Source: Zoogloeaceae bacterium | GTDB taxonomy: Bacteria; Pseudomonadota; Gammaproteobacteria; Burkholderiales; Rhodocyclaceae | Assembly (NCBI GenBank): GCA_031273565.1 | Contig: JAISRR010000064.1 | Span: forward strand, 1-53,357 | Direction: 5' to 3' | Length of the DNA: 53,357 bases | Shown here: piece by piece, positions 1 to 9,328 of the stretch | Numbering within the stretch: position 1 is the stretch's first letter | Layout: each line of letters begins with the position of its first letter | The notes under the pieces: model-generated | What the model saw: only the letters and a program-made list of their open reading frames with translations | What the model was told of the DNA's origin: nothing | The model's database searches: none | Program-made: the position numbers and the translations under genes

Positions 1-1169
1 GCATGGCCTCCACGCCTTCCTGCCCCATTGCGGGCATGGCCGATGAAACGCGCCATTTTTACGGCGTCCAGTTTCACCCGGAAGTCACCCACACCCTGCA
101 AGGCCGGGCGATCCTTGAACGTTTTGTGCATGACATTTGCGGTTGCGGCGCGGATTGGGTCATGGGCGATTACATCAGCGAGGCCGTTGCCGCCATCCGG
201 CAACAGGTCGGGACGGAAGAAGTGATTCTGGGGCTTTCCGGCGGCGTGGATTCTTCTGTCGCCGCCGCGCTCATTCACCGCGCCATCGGAGCGCAACTCA
301 CCTGTGTTTTTGTCGATCACGGCCTGTTGCGCCTGAACGAAGGCGACATGGTGATGGAAATGTTCGCCCGTCATCTGGGCGTAAAAGTCATCCGCGTAGA
401 CGCGGTGGCGGATTTTATGGAAAAACTCGCGGGCATCGTTGACCCGGAACAGAAACGCAAAATCATCGGCCGGGAATTTATCGAAGTCTTTCAGGCGGAA
501 TCCGGAAAACTCACTGCCGCCAAATGGCTGGCGCAAGGCACGATTTACCCGGATGTGATTGAATCGGCCGGCAAAAACAAAAAAGGCGCGCACACCATCA
601 AGAGCCACCACAATGTCGGCGGCCTGCCGGAAGACATGCACCTGAAACTTCTGGAGCCGTTAAAGGAACTGTTCAAGGACGAAGTGCGCGAACTGGGCAT
701 TGCCCTGGGATTGCCACGCGAAATGGTCTACCGTCACCCCTTCCCCGGCCCCGGTCTGGGCGTGCGCATTCTGGGCGAGGTCAAGGCCGAATACGCACGC
801 CTGCTGCAACAGGCCGACGCCATTTTTATCGACGAACTGCGCGCCACAACCGCCACGCCCCAGGATGCCGCCGCCGGGTTGTGCGCCGGGGCCGACATCG
901 GCAAAAGCTGGTACGACCTGACGAGCCAGGCATTCGCCGTCTTTTTGCCGGTCAGAAGCGTGGGCGTGATGGGCGATGGCCGCACCTACGAACATGTCGT
1001 CGCCCTGAGAGCCGTCGTCACCAGCGATTTCATGACCGCCCACTGGGCGCATCTGCCGTATGAGCTTCTGGGACGGGTTTCCAATCGCATCATCAACGAA
1101 GCGCGCGGCATCAACCGGGTGGTGTATGACATTTCAGGCAAACCGCCCGCGACAATCGAGTGGGAATAA
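1..1169 (+). CDS. guaA: GMP synthase (glutamine-hydrolysing), 5'-truncated by window edge
   Basis: GuaA converts XMP, ATP and glutamine to GMP, the last step of guanine nucleotide synthesis. About 388 residues are visible; the family is about 520 long, so most of the glutamine amidotransferase domain lies upstream of the window. The visible start still holds the end of that domain, including the QFHPE motif that carries the His and Glu of its catalytic triad. The ATP-pyrophosphatase P-loop SGGVDSS follows near visible residue 80. The C-terminal dimerisation domain contains [15 protein letters not shown] and ends with the family-typical PPATIEWE. An ATG at base 3 is inside the gene and is not the true start. 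Identification is secure. About 140 bases separate it from dnaE, and I saw no clear terminator between them. Confidence 0.97.
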   Translation, partial: MASTPSCPIAGMADETRHFYGVQFHPEVTHTLQGRAILERFVHDICGCGADWVMGDYISEAVAAIRQQVGTEEVILGLSGGVDSSVAAALIHRAIGAQLTCVFVDHGLLRLNEGDMVMEMFARHLGVKVIRVDAVADFMEKLAGIVDPEQKRKIIGREFIEVFQAESGKLTAAKWLAQGTIYPDVIESAGKNKKGAHTIKSHHNVGGLPEDMHLKLLEPLKELFKDEVRELGIALGLPREMVYRHPFPGPGLGVRILGEVKAEYARLLQQADAIFIDELRATTATPQDAAAGLCAGADIGKSWYDLTSQAFAVFLPVRSVGVMGDGRTYEHVVALRAVVTSDFMTAHWAHLPYELLGRVSNRIINEARGINRVVYDISGKPPATIEWE

Positions 1170-1308
1170 GCGCAAGCCCCCGTATGGCGTGTCGTTTTAC
1201 GCATCTTGCTGAGCGCTTGCTTTAACGCGGATCCGTCAGGCATCAGATGTCAGGAGTCAGGTCGGGGTTGCTGGATGTAAAATAACAAGCCTCGCAAAGA
1301 ATCCCGCC

Positions 1309-4300
1309 ATGACTGAACCGATCGACCTCACTCCCGCGCCTGAAGTTTCATCCGAAATTCACCCTGTTCCCCGTTTCGTGCATTTGCGCGCGCATAGCGA
1401 ATTTTCCGTGACGGACGGGATTTTGCGGGTGGGTGACGCCATCGCGCGGGCGGCGACGGACGCCATGCCCGCGTTGGCGATTACCGACCTGATGAATCTC
1501 TTTTGTCTGGTGAAGTTCTACAAGGGCGCGCGGGCAAAGGGGATAAAGCCCGTGGCGGGGGCGGATTGCTGGATCGCCAATAGCGAAGAGCCGGGACGCC
1601 CCTATCGGTTGCTGTTGCTCGTCAAAAATCGTGTGGGGTACCGGCAGCTTTGTGAATTGCTGACCCGCGCTTATGTTCGTCCCGAACGCCCGGAAAAGGC
1701 GCAATTGCAGAAGGAATGGTTCGCCGAAATCGGCTGCGATGGCCTTATCGCCCTTTCGGGCGCGGGGCTGGGCGATGTCGGCGAGGCGTTGCTGGCGGGG
1801 CATGGCGAGCAGGCGAAAAACCGGGCGCGGGCCTGGGAATCGCTGTTTCCCGATGCGTTTTATCTCGAAGTGCAACGTTCCGGTCAGCCGCAGGAAGAAC
1901 AACTGGTGCAGGCGAGCGTTCATCTGGCGGCGGAACTCGGCCTGCCGCTGGTGGCGACGCATCCGGTCCAGTTTTTGCAGCAGGACGATTTTCGCGCCCA
2001 CGAGGCGCGGGTGTGCATTGCCGAGGGCTATACGCTGGGGGATACCCGGCGTCCGCGCGCCTTTACCGAGGCGCAGTATTTCAAGACCCAGGCCGAGATG
2101 GTCGAATTGTTCGCCGACTTGCCGGAGGCGCTGGAAAATTCGCTGGAAATCGCCCGCCGCTGCAATCTGGAATTGACGCTGGACAAGAATTTTCTGCCCC
2201 AGTTTCCGACGCCGGATGGCGTGAGTCTGGAAGACTTTCTGACCCGACAGGCCGAGGAAGGACTGGAAAAGCGCCTCGTCGAGCTTTTCCCCGACCCTGC
2301 CGTGCGCGCCGAACGCCGCCCGGAATACGACGCGCGCTTGCAAACCGAGTTGCAGACCATCATCCAGATGGGATTCCCCGGCTATTTCCTGATCGTGGCG
2401 GATTTCATCAACTGGGGCAAGAACAATGGCGTGCCGGTGGGGCCGGGGCGGGGTTCCGGGGCGGGGTCACTGGTGGCGTACAGCATCGGCATCACCGACC
2501 TCGACCCGCTGCAATACGCGCTGCTGTTCGAGCGTTTTCTGAACCCGGAGCGGGTTTCCATGCCCGACTTCGATATTGATTTCTGTCAGGACAATCGCTG
2601 GCGGGTGATCGAATATGTGCGCCAGCGTTACGGGGCGGATGCCGTTTCCCAGATTGCCACCTTTGGCACCATGTCGTCAAAAGCGGTCGTGCGCGATGTG
2701 GGGCGGGTGCTGGATTTGCCGTATTCCCTCTGCGATCGCATCTCCAAACTGATTCCGGTGGAGCAGAACAAGCCGGTGTCGCTCGCCGAGGCGTTGAAAA
2801 AAGAACCTGCCCTGCAAGAGATGATGCAGGGTGAGGACGGCGAATCGGTGCGTATACTCTTTGATCTGGCGCGTCGCCTGGAAGACCTGACCCGCAATGT
2901 CGGCATGCACGCGGGCGGCGTGCTGATTGCGCCTGGCCGGATTACCGATTTTTGTCCCATCTATCAGGCGAGCGGCAATGACGCGTCGCCGGTGTCGCAA
3001 TTCGACAAGGACGACGTGGAAAAAGCCGGGCTGGTGAAATTCGACTTTCTGGGGCTGCGCAACCTCACCATCATTAAACTGGCGCTGGAATACGTCGAGC
3101 GGCTGACCGGCGAAAAACCGGATTTGATGCGTCTGGGCTTCAATGACCCGGCGACCTACCAGATTCTCAAGGATGCCAATACCACGGCGATTTTCCAGGT
3201 TGAATCGGAAGGCATGAAAAAGCTGCTGAAGAAACTGGGGCCGGATCGTTTTGAAGACATCATCGCCGTGCTGGCGCTGTACCGTCCGGGGCCGCTGGGT
3301 TCCGGCATGGTGGATGATTTCATCCTGCGTAAAAAAGGCAGGCAGAAATACGACTATTTCCATGATGACCTGAAAGACTGCCTGTCGCCCACCTACGGCG
3401 TCATCGTCTATCAGGAACAGGTGATGCAGATTTCGCAAATCATCGGCGGCTATACCCTGGGCGGAGCCGACCTGCTGCGCCGCGCGATGGGCAAGAAAAA
3501 GGCCGAGGAAATGGCACGGCACCGCACGACCATCACCGAGGGCGCGCGAAAAAAAGGCTACAGGCCGGAACTCGCCGAACATCTCTTTGACCTGATGACC
3601 AAGTTCGCGGAATACGGGTTCAACAAGTCGCACACCGCCGCTTATGCCGTCGTCACCTACCACACCGCCTGGCTGAAGGCGCACCACGCTTCGGCTTTCA
3701 TGGCGGCCACCCTGTCATCGGACATGGACAATACCGATACGGTCAAGGTGTTTTATGACGATTGTCTGATGAATGGCCTGGTCATGCAGGGGCCGGACAT
3801 CAACGCCTCCGCCTACCGTTTCGAGCCGGTCGACCGGAAGACCATCCGTTACGGTCTGGGGGCCATCAAGGGCACCGGCGAACAGGCGGTGAACGCCATC
3901 CTGTCGGCGCGCAAAAAAAACGGGCCGTTTCAGGATTTGTTCGATTTCTGCCGTCGCGTCGACAAGCGACAGGTCAATCGCCGCACCATCGAAGCCCTGA
4001 TCAAAGCGGGCGCGTTCGACGCCATCGATCGCGAGCGGGCGAAACTCATGGCCTCGGTCGGCATTGCCATGGAGGCCGCCGAGCAGGCCGAGCGCAACGC
4101 CCTGCAAGCCAGTCTGTTCGATGCGGGCGAAGAGGGCGAAATCCACGCGCCGCACTATTTGCAGGTCAAGCCCTGGGAGGACAGGGAAAGGCTGATGCGG
4201 GAAAAAGAGGCGCTGGGCTTTTTCTTTTCCGGCCATCCTTACGACAGGGTGCGCCCGGAACTTTCCCGTTTTGTGCGTCGCCGTCTGAACCAGCTCGAAC

Positions 4301-4800
4301 CGGCGAAGGAACTGACCCTCATCGCGGGCATTGTCGCCGGGGTGCGCACCCAGATGACCCGGCGCGGCAAAATGTGCTTCGTGCAACTGGACGATGGCAG
4401 CGCAATGGTGGAAGTTTCCGTGTTCAACGAGCTTTTCGAGGCCGAGCGCGAAAAAATCATCACCGACGAAGTGCTGCTGGTCGAAGGCAAGGTGAGCTAC
4501 GATGAGTATTCCAACGGCAACCGCGTCGTCGCCGACAAGATCATGACCCTGGGCGAAGCCCGCGCCCGTTACGCCCGCTGCCTGCACCTGAAGATGAACG
4601 GGCAGGCTGATGTGGCGCGTCTGAAAGACCTCCTCGCGCCTTTCCCCGGCGTCGCCGCCGTGCGCATCCAGTACCAGAATGCCACTGCCGCCTGCGAACT
4701 CACGCTGGGGCCGAGCTATCGCGTCAACCTGGAAGATGGCCTGCTGCACGGCTTGCAGGAATGGCTGAAGCCGGAGAACGTGGAAGTGGTTTACGGGTAG
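1309..4800 (+). CDS. dnaE: DNA polymerase III alpha subunit
   Basis: Catalytic subunit of the replicative polymerase (class C family), 1163 residues, close to the 1160 usual in proteobacteria. An N-terminal PHP domain begins at about residue 24 with the His-x3-His pair at 25 and 29. The polymerase palm carries PDFDIDF at about 419-425, where D420 and D422 match the metal-binding aspartates of E. coli DnaE. HAGGVLIAPG follows in the fingers region. A QASLF sequence at about 933-937 fits the internal beta-clamp-binding motif. An OB-fold spans about 1000-1075. Proofreading is normally supplied by a separate DnaQ; the exonuclease-like gene at 20683 is not an obvious dnaQ. The start codon gives a short, slightly long leader before the PHP domain, as in relatives. 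Confidence 0.97.
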   Translation: MTEPIDLTPAPEVSSEIHPVPRFVHLRAHSEFSVTDGILRVGDAIARAATDAMPALAITDLMNLFCLVKFYKGARAKGIKPVAGADCWIANSEEPGRPYRLLLLVKNRVGYRQLCELLTRAYVRPERPEKAQLQKEWFAEIGCDGLIALSGAGLGDVGEALLAGHGEQAKNRARAWESLFPDAFYLEVQRSGQPQEEQLVQASVHLAAELGLPLVATHPVQFLQQDDFRAHEARVCIAEGYTLGDTRRPRAFTEAQYFKTQAEMVELFADLPEALENSLEIARRCNLELTLDKNFLPQFPTPDGVSLEDFLTRQAEEGLEKRLVELFPDPAVRAERRPEYDARLQTELQTIIQMGFPGYFLIVADFINWGKNNGVPVGPGRGSGAGSLVAYSIGITDLDPLQYALLFERFLNPERVSMPDFDIDFCQDNRWRVIEYVRQRYGADAVSQIATFGTMSSKAVVRDVGRVLDLPYSLCDRISKLIPVEQNKPVSLAEALKKEPALQEMMQGEDGESVRILFDLARRLEDLTRNVGMHAGGVLIAPGRITDFCPIYQASGNDASPVSQFDKDDVEKAGLVKFDFLGLRNLTIIKLALEYVERLTGEKPDLMRLGFNDPATYQILKDANTTAIFQVESEGMKKLLKKLGPDRFEDIIAVLALYRPGPLGSGMVDDFILRKKGRQKYDYFHDDLKDCLSPTYGVIVYQEQVMQISQIIGGYTLGGADLLRRAMGKKKAEEMARHRTTITEGARKKGYRPELAEHLFDLMTKFAEYGFNKSHTAAYAVVTYHTAWLKAHHASAFMAATLSSDMDNTDTVKVFYDDCLMNGLVMQGPDINASAYRFEPVDRKTIRYGLGAIKGTGEQAVNAILSARKKNGPFQDLFDFCRRVDKRQVNRRTIEALIKAGAFDAIDRERAKLMASVGIAMEAAEQAERNALQASLFDAGEEGEIHAPHYLQVKPWEDRERLMREKEALGFFFSGHPYDRVRPELSRFVRRRLNQLEPAKELTLIAGIVAGVRTQMTRRGKMCFVQLDDGSAMVEVSVFNELFEAEREKIITDEVLLVEGKVSYDEYSNGNRVVADKIMTLGEARARYARCLHLKMNGQADVARLKDLLAPFPGVAAVRIQYQNATAACELTLGPSYRVNLEDGLLHGLQEWLKPENVEVVYG

Positions 4801-4924
4801 TCGGCGGAGGGGCGCATCCGGCATTTCCATCTCGTATGACTCAGGCTTTGATACGCTTGTGAAGCGCCTTTTTCTTGGCAGAGATCACGCGATGAGTTAT
4901 GCGATTGTGGCAGGGCGTTTTGGC

Positions 4925-5016
4925 AGGGCGGCATCGTGGACACCGCCGTCGTTGACCTGCGGCGCAAAGGTAGGTAGGGCGGGATCTACGATACCGCCGT
5001 TGTTAACATGCGGCGC
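4925..5016. repeat. Pair of imperfect 41-bp direct repeats
   Basis: Copy A is 4925-4965 and copy B is 4976-5016. Both begin AGGGCGG and end TGCGGCGC, and they differ at 8 positions. Only ten bases separate them. They lie just 3' of dnaE and overlap the dispersed element at 4994-5037. Confidence 0.75.
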
Positions 5017-5037
5017 GCTCGGAGAGCGCGCCCTACC
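4994..5037 (-). repeat. Dispersed 44-bp palindromic element, copy 1
   Basis: Its reverse complement matches 20521-20564 at 39 of 44 positions. The core GCTCTCCGAGCGCGCC is shared and can form a small stem. Both copies sit just downstream of the stop codon of a housekeeping gene (dnaE here, lysS there), in opposite orientations. This resembles REP-type elements. Confidence 0.75.
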
Positions 5038-5090
5038 TAAACCCGCCCTATCAAATCGGCGGGAACAGGGTGGTTTGTCAGCAGTCTGTG

Positions 5091-5129
5091 CTCGCCCCTT
5101 ACGGTGCGCCCTTTCCCATAAGGGGCGAG
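5091..5129. repeat. 11-bp perfect inverted repeat
   Basis: CTCGCCCCTTA at 5091-5101 pairs with TAAGGGGCGAG at 5119-5129 around a 17-base loop. No U-run follows, so an intrinsic terminator is not supported. Confidence 0.6.
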
Positions 5130-5259
5130 GGTAAGCAAGCGCCGCACATGATTTTCCATGACAACAGTATTCATGCCGTTGCCCTGTAATGGTTGCTAAA
5201 TATGGCGGGTTTCACAGGCAAGACTGTACAATACCGCCCTCTTCAGGAAATGTTGATCC

Positions 5260-7161
5260 ATGTTTCGTCAAAAATCCGCCATCCGGCGTTTGTTGCCTCA
5301 TTCCATCCCGCTATTGAGGTTGCTTGCTTTTTCCCATGATCTGCTGGCTTTGGCGTTGTGTTGGGCGTTTGCCTACTGGTTGCGGTTCAACCTGACCTGG
5401 CCTGCGGGGGTTACGGAGCAATGCTGGCGTCTGCTTCCTCGGGTGGCGGTCGTTTATGCGCTCGTTTTTTTGTTCTTCAGACTGTATCGGGGCGTCTGGC
5501 GTTATGCCAGTCTGAGGGATCTGCTGCGGATTATTGGCGCGGTGGCGTTGGGCGGACTGGTGACAACGGTGCTGGTGTTCATGTCGTATACGCCGGGCGC
5601 GCAGCATGTGCCCCGCTCGGTGCTGATTCTGCATCCGCTGTTGCTCGTTTTCGTCATGGGGGGGAGTCGTTTTGTGTATCGGCTGTTGAAAGACTGGCGG
5701 CAGTATGGTCATCTGGGACATGCCGGAGAATGGGTGCTGGTGGTGGGCGCGGGGAATGCGGGTGAGCGGCTGGCGCGGGAGTTGAAAACCTCCCCGGAAT
5801 GGCAGGTGGCGGCTTTTCTGGATGATGACGCCAGCAGGTACGGGCAGGAAATTCACGGCATCAAGATATGCGGCCCGATCAAAGACATTGCCCACTGGGC
5901 GGAGAAACTGAACATTCGTCACGTCATTATCGCCATGCCGGGCGCACCGCGCCAGGTGCGTCGGCAGGCAATGGAACGTGCGGTACAGGCCGGACTCAAG
6001 GTATTGACCGTGCCCGCGCTGGAAGATCTCCTCTCCGGGCGCATCACGGTTTCCCGTTTGCGCCAGATCAGTCTGGAAGACTTGCTGAAGCGGGATGTCG
6101 TGCAACTGGATGAAACAGGCATTCTGGGGATGCTGGAAGCGCAGGTGGTTGCCGTAACGGGCGCGGGCGGTTCCATTGGCGCCGAACTGACGCGGCAGAT
6201 TGCACATTTCAGGCCCCGGCTGTTGTTGCTCTATGAACATTCCGAATTCGCGCTGTTTCAGATTGAACAGGAATTCCGCCACGCTTTTCCCGATATCCCC
6301 ATCCATTGCATCATTGGCGATGTGAAGGACAGCAAACGACTTGATCAGGTCTTTGGCCGCTTTCACCCCGACTACGTGTTTCACGCCGCCGCCTACAAGC
6401 ATGTGCCGCTGATGGAAGACGACAATGCCTGGCAGGCCGTGCAGAACAATATTGCCGGAACCTATGCCGTCGCGCTTGCCGCGCAACGGCACGAGGTGCG
6501 GAAAATGGTGTTCATTTCCACCGACAAGGCGGTTAATCCCGTCAATGTCATGGGCTGCACCAAGCGGATTGCCGAAATGTTGCTCTCCTGTCTGGAGGGC
6601 GCGGAAAACCGTTCTGTCACCCAGTTCATCATCGTCCGCTTCGGCAATGTGCTGGGCAGCAATGGCTCCGTCATTCCCACCTTTCAGGCGCAAATCGAAA
6701 AAGGCGGCCCGGTGACGGTGACGCACCCGGACATCATCCGTTACTTCATGCTGATCCCGGAAGCCGCGCAACTGGTGCTGCAAGCTGCGCTGATGGGTAA
6801 AGGCGGCGAAATTTTTGTGCTGGACATGGGTGATCCCGTCAGGATCATGGATCTGGCGCGGGATATGATTCTGCTTTCCGGGCATGGCGAAGCGGAAATC
6901 CCGATTCAGATTACCGGCCTCAGATCCGGCGAAAAGCTCTACGAAGAACTGTTGGCGGATGACGAAACCTCGCTTCCCACGCCGCACGCCAAACTTCGCA
7001 TCGCCAAATCCGTCCCACCCCCGTCGCCCGCCTGGCGTCAGGAATTGGAAGCCTGGCTGGCGGGCGTCATCGACGACAGCGCCGTCATCAAGGCCGACCT
7101 GCAAAAATTCGCCCCGGAATACGTGTCGGAAAACAGAGGACTGAGGACAGAGGACGGATGA
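5260..7161 (+). CDS. CapD/FlaA1/PglF-type nucleotide-sugar 4,6-dehydratase (membrane-anchored)
   Basis: A 633-residue protein of the polysaccharide biosynthesis CapD/WbpM/PglF family. These enzymes dehydrate UDP-N-acetylated hexosamines at the inner membrane as a first step towards di-deoxy sugars for O-antigen, capsule or glycoprotein. Roughly residues 20-140 hold four hydrophobic segments. A first Rossmann-like region has VLVVGAGNAGERLA near 158-171, and the catalytic SDR domain begins with VAVTGAGGSIGAEL near 297. In the SDR active-site stretch, STDKAVNP is followed by VMGCTKR. The residue at the usual catalytic Tyr position is therefore Met (about 431) with Lys at about 435, as in PglF-like members. 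The exact sugar substrate cannot be read from sequence. The last codons (after about residue 625) run into a repeat-derived tail, described separately. It probably cooperates with the glycan genes at 25-29 kb. Confidence 0.9.
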   Translation: MFRQKSAIRRLLPHSIPLLRLLAFSHDLLALALCWAFAYWLRFNLTWPAGVTEQCWRLLPRVAVVYALVFLFFRLYRGVWRYASLRDLLRIIGAVALGGLVTTVLVFMSYTPGAQHVPRSVLILHPLLLVFVMGGSRFVYRLLKDWRQYGHLGHAGEWVLVVGAGNAGERLARELKTSPEWQVAAFLDDDASRYGQEIHGIKICGPIKDIAHWAEKLNIRHVIIAMPGAPRQVRRQAMERAVQAGLKVLTVPALEDLLSGRITVSRLRQISLEDLLKRDVVQLDETGILGMLEAQVVAVTGAGGSIGAELTRQIAHFRPRLLLLYEHSEFALFQIEQEFRHAFPDIPIHCIIGDVKDSKRLDQVFGRFHPDYVFHAAAYKHVPLMEDDNAWQAVQNNIAGTYAVALAAQRHEVRKMVFISTDKAVNPVNVMGCTKRIAEMLLSCLEGAENRSVTQFIIVRFGNVLGSNGSVIPTFQAQIEKGGPVTVTHPDIIRYFMLIPEAAQLVLQAALMGKGGEIFVLDMGDPVRIMDLARDMILLSGHGEAEIPIQITGLRSGEKLYEELLADDETSLPTPHAKLRIAKSVPPPSPAWRQELEAWLAGVIDDSAVIKADLQKFAPEYVSENRGLRTEDG

Positions 7162-7229
7162 CAGTTGCAATGCGGCGCGAAGCGCCGGTAAAACTACTGT
7201 CTTCAGTCTTCTGTCTTCTGTTCTCTGTG
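7134..7229. repeat. MITE-like inverted repeat of GAGGACAGA type, copy 1
   Basis: A left arm rich in GAGGAC/GACAGAGGA (about 7134-7156) and a right arm rich in CTGTCTTC/CTTCTG (7197-7229) are approximately inverse. They flank a perfect central hairpin, CGGCGC-GAA-GCGCCG, at 7173-7187. The left arm overlaps the 3' end of the capD-like gene and encodes its last residues (RGLRTEDG). A similar structure lies at 50274-50346, and a half-copy at 10372-10386. Confidence 0.6.
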
Positions 7230-7308
7230 TTAGTATCCGCAACTTATCGCGCCGTGACCGGCGAACCGGGTTCGCCTTTTCAACCACTCATTTTTCTCTC
7301 TTATCGCC

Positions 7309-9282
7309 ATGTTTGACGCCATCCGCAACAACAAACGCATTGTTCAGGTTTTTCTGTTCCTCATCACGGTGCCCTTCGCGGTCTGGGGGCTGGAGGCTTA
7401 TTTCAACGGGGGGGGGGGAGATTTGGAACTCGCCACCGTGGGCAAGGCGAAAATCATGAGCAACCAATTCAGGGAAGAACTGCGTAAACAGCAGGATCGC
7501 ATCCGCCAACAGATCCCCAATGCCGACACAAACATACTGAATTCGCTCGAAGTGCGCGAAAGTGTTCTGGAAAACATGATTAATCGGTCATTGGTGTTTC
7601 AGGAAGCGAAGCGCCAGAACCTTGATGTGCTCGCCGCCATGCAATCCCTGATTGCTCAGGAACCCGCCTTTCAGGAAAAAGGCGTATTCTCCAAGAAGCG
7701 TTACGAAGAGGCGCTGGCGGCTCAGGGCACCCAGCCGGTCGAGTTCGAGGCGAATTTTCAGGAACAACTGGTTGAGGCGTTTCTGTTGAGTTCGGCGGGG
7801 CAGGCCGCTTTCATGCCGAAAACGGTGATGCGTCGGATCATCGCCTTGCAGGTGGAAAGCCGCGAAGTGCAGGAAAATCTGCTGACCTGGCAAAGCTTTG
7901 CGGGGCAGATCAAGGTGACGGATGCTGATGTCAAGCAGTTCTATGACGCCAATGCCCCGCGTTTCACCCTCCCTGAGCTTATTCAGGTCGAATTCGTGGC
8001 GCTGGAACGGGACAAGCTGGAAGGCCGGAAAAAGTTTCCCGATGATGAATTGAAGGCGTGGTACGAAGGTCATCGCGACCAGTTCGCCATCAAGCCGGAA
8101 GAGCGTCGCGCCAGCCATATCCTGTTGCTGACCGAGAATGCCGACAAAGCGAAAGTCAAAGCTGATGCGGAGGCGTTGCTTGCCGAAGTCCGCAAGGAGC
8201 CGGGGCGTTTTGCTGAACTGGCGAAAACGCGTTCGCAAGACCCCGGTTCTGCGGCGCAGGGCGGCGATCTGGGCTTTTTCCGCCATCAGGACATGGTGAA
8301 ACCCTTTGCTGACGCTACTTTTGCGCTCAAGGTGGGTGAAGTTTCCGCTGTGGTCGAAAGTTCGTTCGGTTTTCACATCATCCGCCTGGACGAGATCAGG
8401 CCCGGTCAATACAAACCCTTTGCCGAAGTCCGCAAGGAAGTGGAAGCGGAATTGCAGCGTCAGAACGCCGCGCAGCAGTTCGCCAAGGCAGCGGATGATT
8501 TCTACAATACCGTTTTCGAGCAATCCGACAGCCTGCAACCCGCCGCGCAGAAATTCAACCTCCAGGTGCAGAAATCGGACTGGATTTCGCGTGAAAACGG
8601 TGGCCCGCTGGGACATCCCGGTTTGATGGAAGCCATGTTCAGCGACGAAATGTTGAAAAACGGTCGCAACACCAAAGCCGTGGAAGTCGTGCCTGGCGTT
8701 CTGGTGTCCGCGCGCCTGCTGGAACACAAACCGGCAACGCGGGTTCCCTTTGAGGAAGTCAAACAAGGCATCGTGACCGAACTGACCCGGCAGAAGGCGC
8801 AGGCGCTTGCGGTGGAGAAGGGCACGGCCAATCTGAAGGCGCTGCTCAGCGGCGATGAGACCAAAATCAGCTGGAGCAAGGCGCAAACCATTGCCCGTCT
8901 GCATCCCGGCACGCTGACGACGCGTGAATCCCTGGATGCGATTTTCCGCGCCGACGCCAGAAAACTGCCCGGCTATGTGGGGGTGGAACTGCCCGGCGTG
9001 GGCTACGCCCTGTACAAGGTGAACAAGGTGACAGCGGACGAAATTTCCAATGAACTGGCGTCGGTTTTGTCGGAACTTTTGTCAAAACAGGTGACGGGCA
9101 GGGATAAGGATATCCCGGTGACAGCGGGCAAACTTTCCGATGAGCTGGTGCAAGCCTTGAGCGAGCAGTTCAAACTCGCAGACATCAACGCGAATGCCCA
9201 GATGAGCGCCTACAGAGCCGCCCTGCGGCAGCGTTACAAAGTGGAAATCAATCGCAAGTTGCTGGAAGACAGCAAGGATTGA
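7309..9282 (+). CDS. ppiD: Periplasmic folding chaperone, PpiD/SurA-type peptidyl-prolyl isomerase
   Basis: PpiD-like chaperones are anchored in the inner membrane by one N-terminal helix and assist newly exported proteins in the periplasm. The 657-residue product has a hydrophobic segment at about residues 10-32 (VFLFLITVPFAVW). A SurA_N-like region follows to about residue 190. A parvulin (PpiC rotamase) domain lies at about 262-366, with RRASHILL at its start and FGFHIIRLDE at its end. The length fits PpiD (about 620-660). An 11-base G run at 7408-7418 encodes four glycines just after the membrane helix, so slippage there would truncate the protein. It stands 46 bases upstream of tsaD. The usual hupB neighbour is absent; a repeat occupies the upstream region. 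Confidence 0.92.
   Translation: MFDAIRNNKRIVQVFLFLITVPFAVWGLEAYFNGGGGDLELATVGKAKIMSNQFREELRKQQDRIRQQIPNADTNILNSLEVRESVLENMINRSLVFQEAKRQNLDVLAAMQSLIAQEPAFQEKGVFSKKRYEEALAAQGTQPVEFEANFQEQLVEAFLLSSAGQAAFMPKTVMRRIIALQVESREVQENLLTWQSFAGQIKVTDADVKQFYDANAPRFTLPELIQVEFVALERDKLEGRKKFPDDELKAWYEGHRDQFAIKPEERRASHILLLTENADKAKVKADAEALLAEVRKEPGRFAELAKTRSQDPGSAAQGGDLGFFRHQDMVKPFADATFALKVGEVSAVVESSFGFHIIRLDEIRPGQYKPFAEVRKEVEAELQRQNAAQQFAKAADDFYNTVFEQSDSLQPAAQKFNLQVQKSDWISRENGGPLGHPGLMEAMFSDEMLKNGRNTKAVEVVPGVLVSARLLEHKPATRVPFEEVKQGIVTELTRQKAQALAVEKGTANLKALLSGDETKISWSKAQTIARLHPGTLTTRESLDAIFRADARKLPGYVGVELPGVGYALYKVNKVTADEISNELASVLSELLSKQVTGRDKDIPVTAGKLSDELVQALSEQFKLADINANAQMSAYRAALRQRYKVEINRKLLEDSKD
7408..7418 (+). 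repeat. G11 homopolymer inside ppiD
   Basis: Eleven consecutive G bases read AAC-GGG-GGG-GGG-GGA-GAT and encode four glycines just after the membrane anchor. Runs of this length are prone to slipped-strand mispairing or to sequencing error. The frame is open as given. Confidence 0.85.
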
Positions 9283-9328
9283 GCGTCAGGATGACGGAGG
9301 GCAGCCACCCGTTGCCTGATCCCTGAAC

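Larger units (their letters stand above)
4801..5259. repeat. Repeat-rich spacer between dnaE and the capD-like gene
   Basis: This 459-base stretch holds no convincing gene. It contains two imperfect 41-base direct repeats (4925-4965 and 4976-5016, 33 of 41 identical by my alignment). It also holds a perfect 10-base inverted repeat (4972-4981 with 5029-5038) and a perfect 11-base inverted repeat with a 17-base loop (5091-5101 with 5119-5129). The segment 4994-5037 reappears inverted downstream of lysS. Possible roles are mRNA 3'-end stabilisation, transcription termination or a REP/MITE-like element; the sequence alone does not choose between them. An open frame across 4859-5134 runs through the repeats and is unlikely to be translated. 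Confidence 0.7.

Noticed and set aside
4859-5134. Possible small gene after dnaE
   Set aside because: The frame runs through direct and inverted repeats, with no ribosome site or homology.
5311-7287. 658-codon open frame on the minus strand
   Set aside because: Antisense shadow of the CapD-type gene with no recognisable domains.
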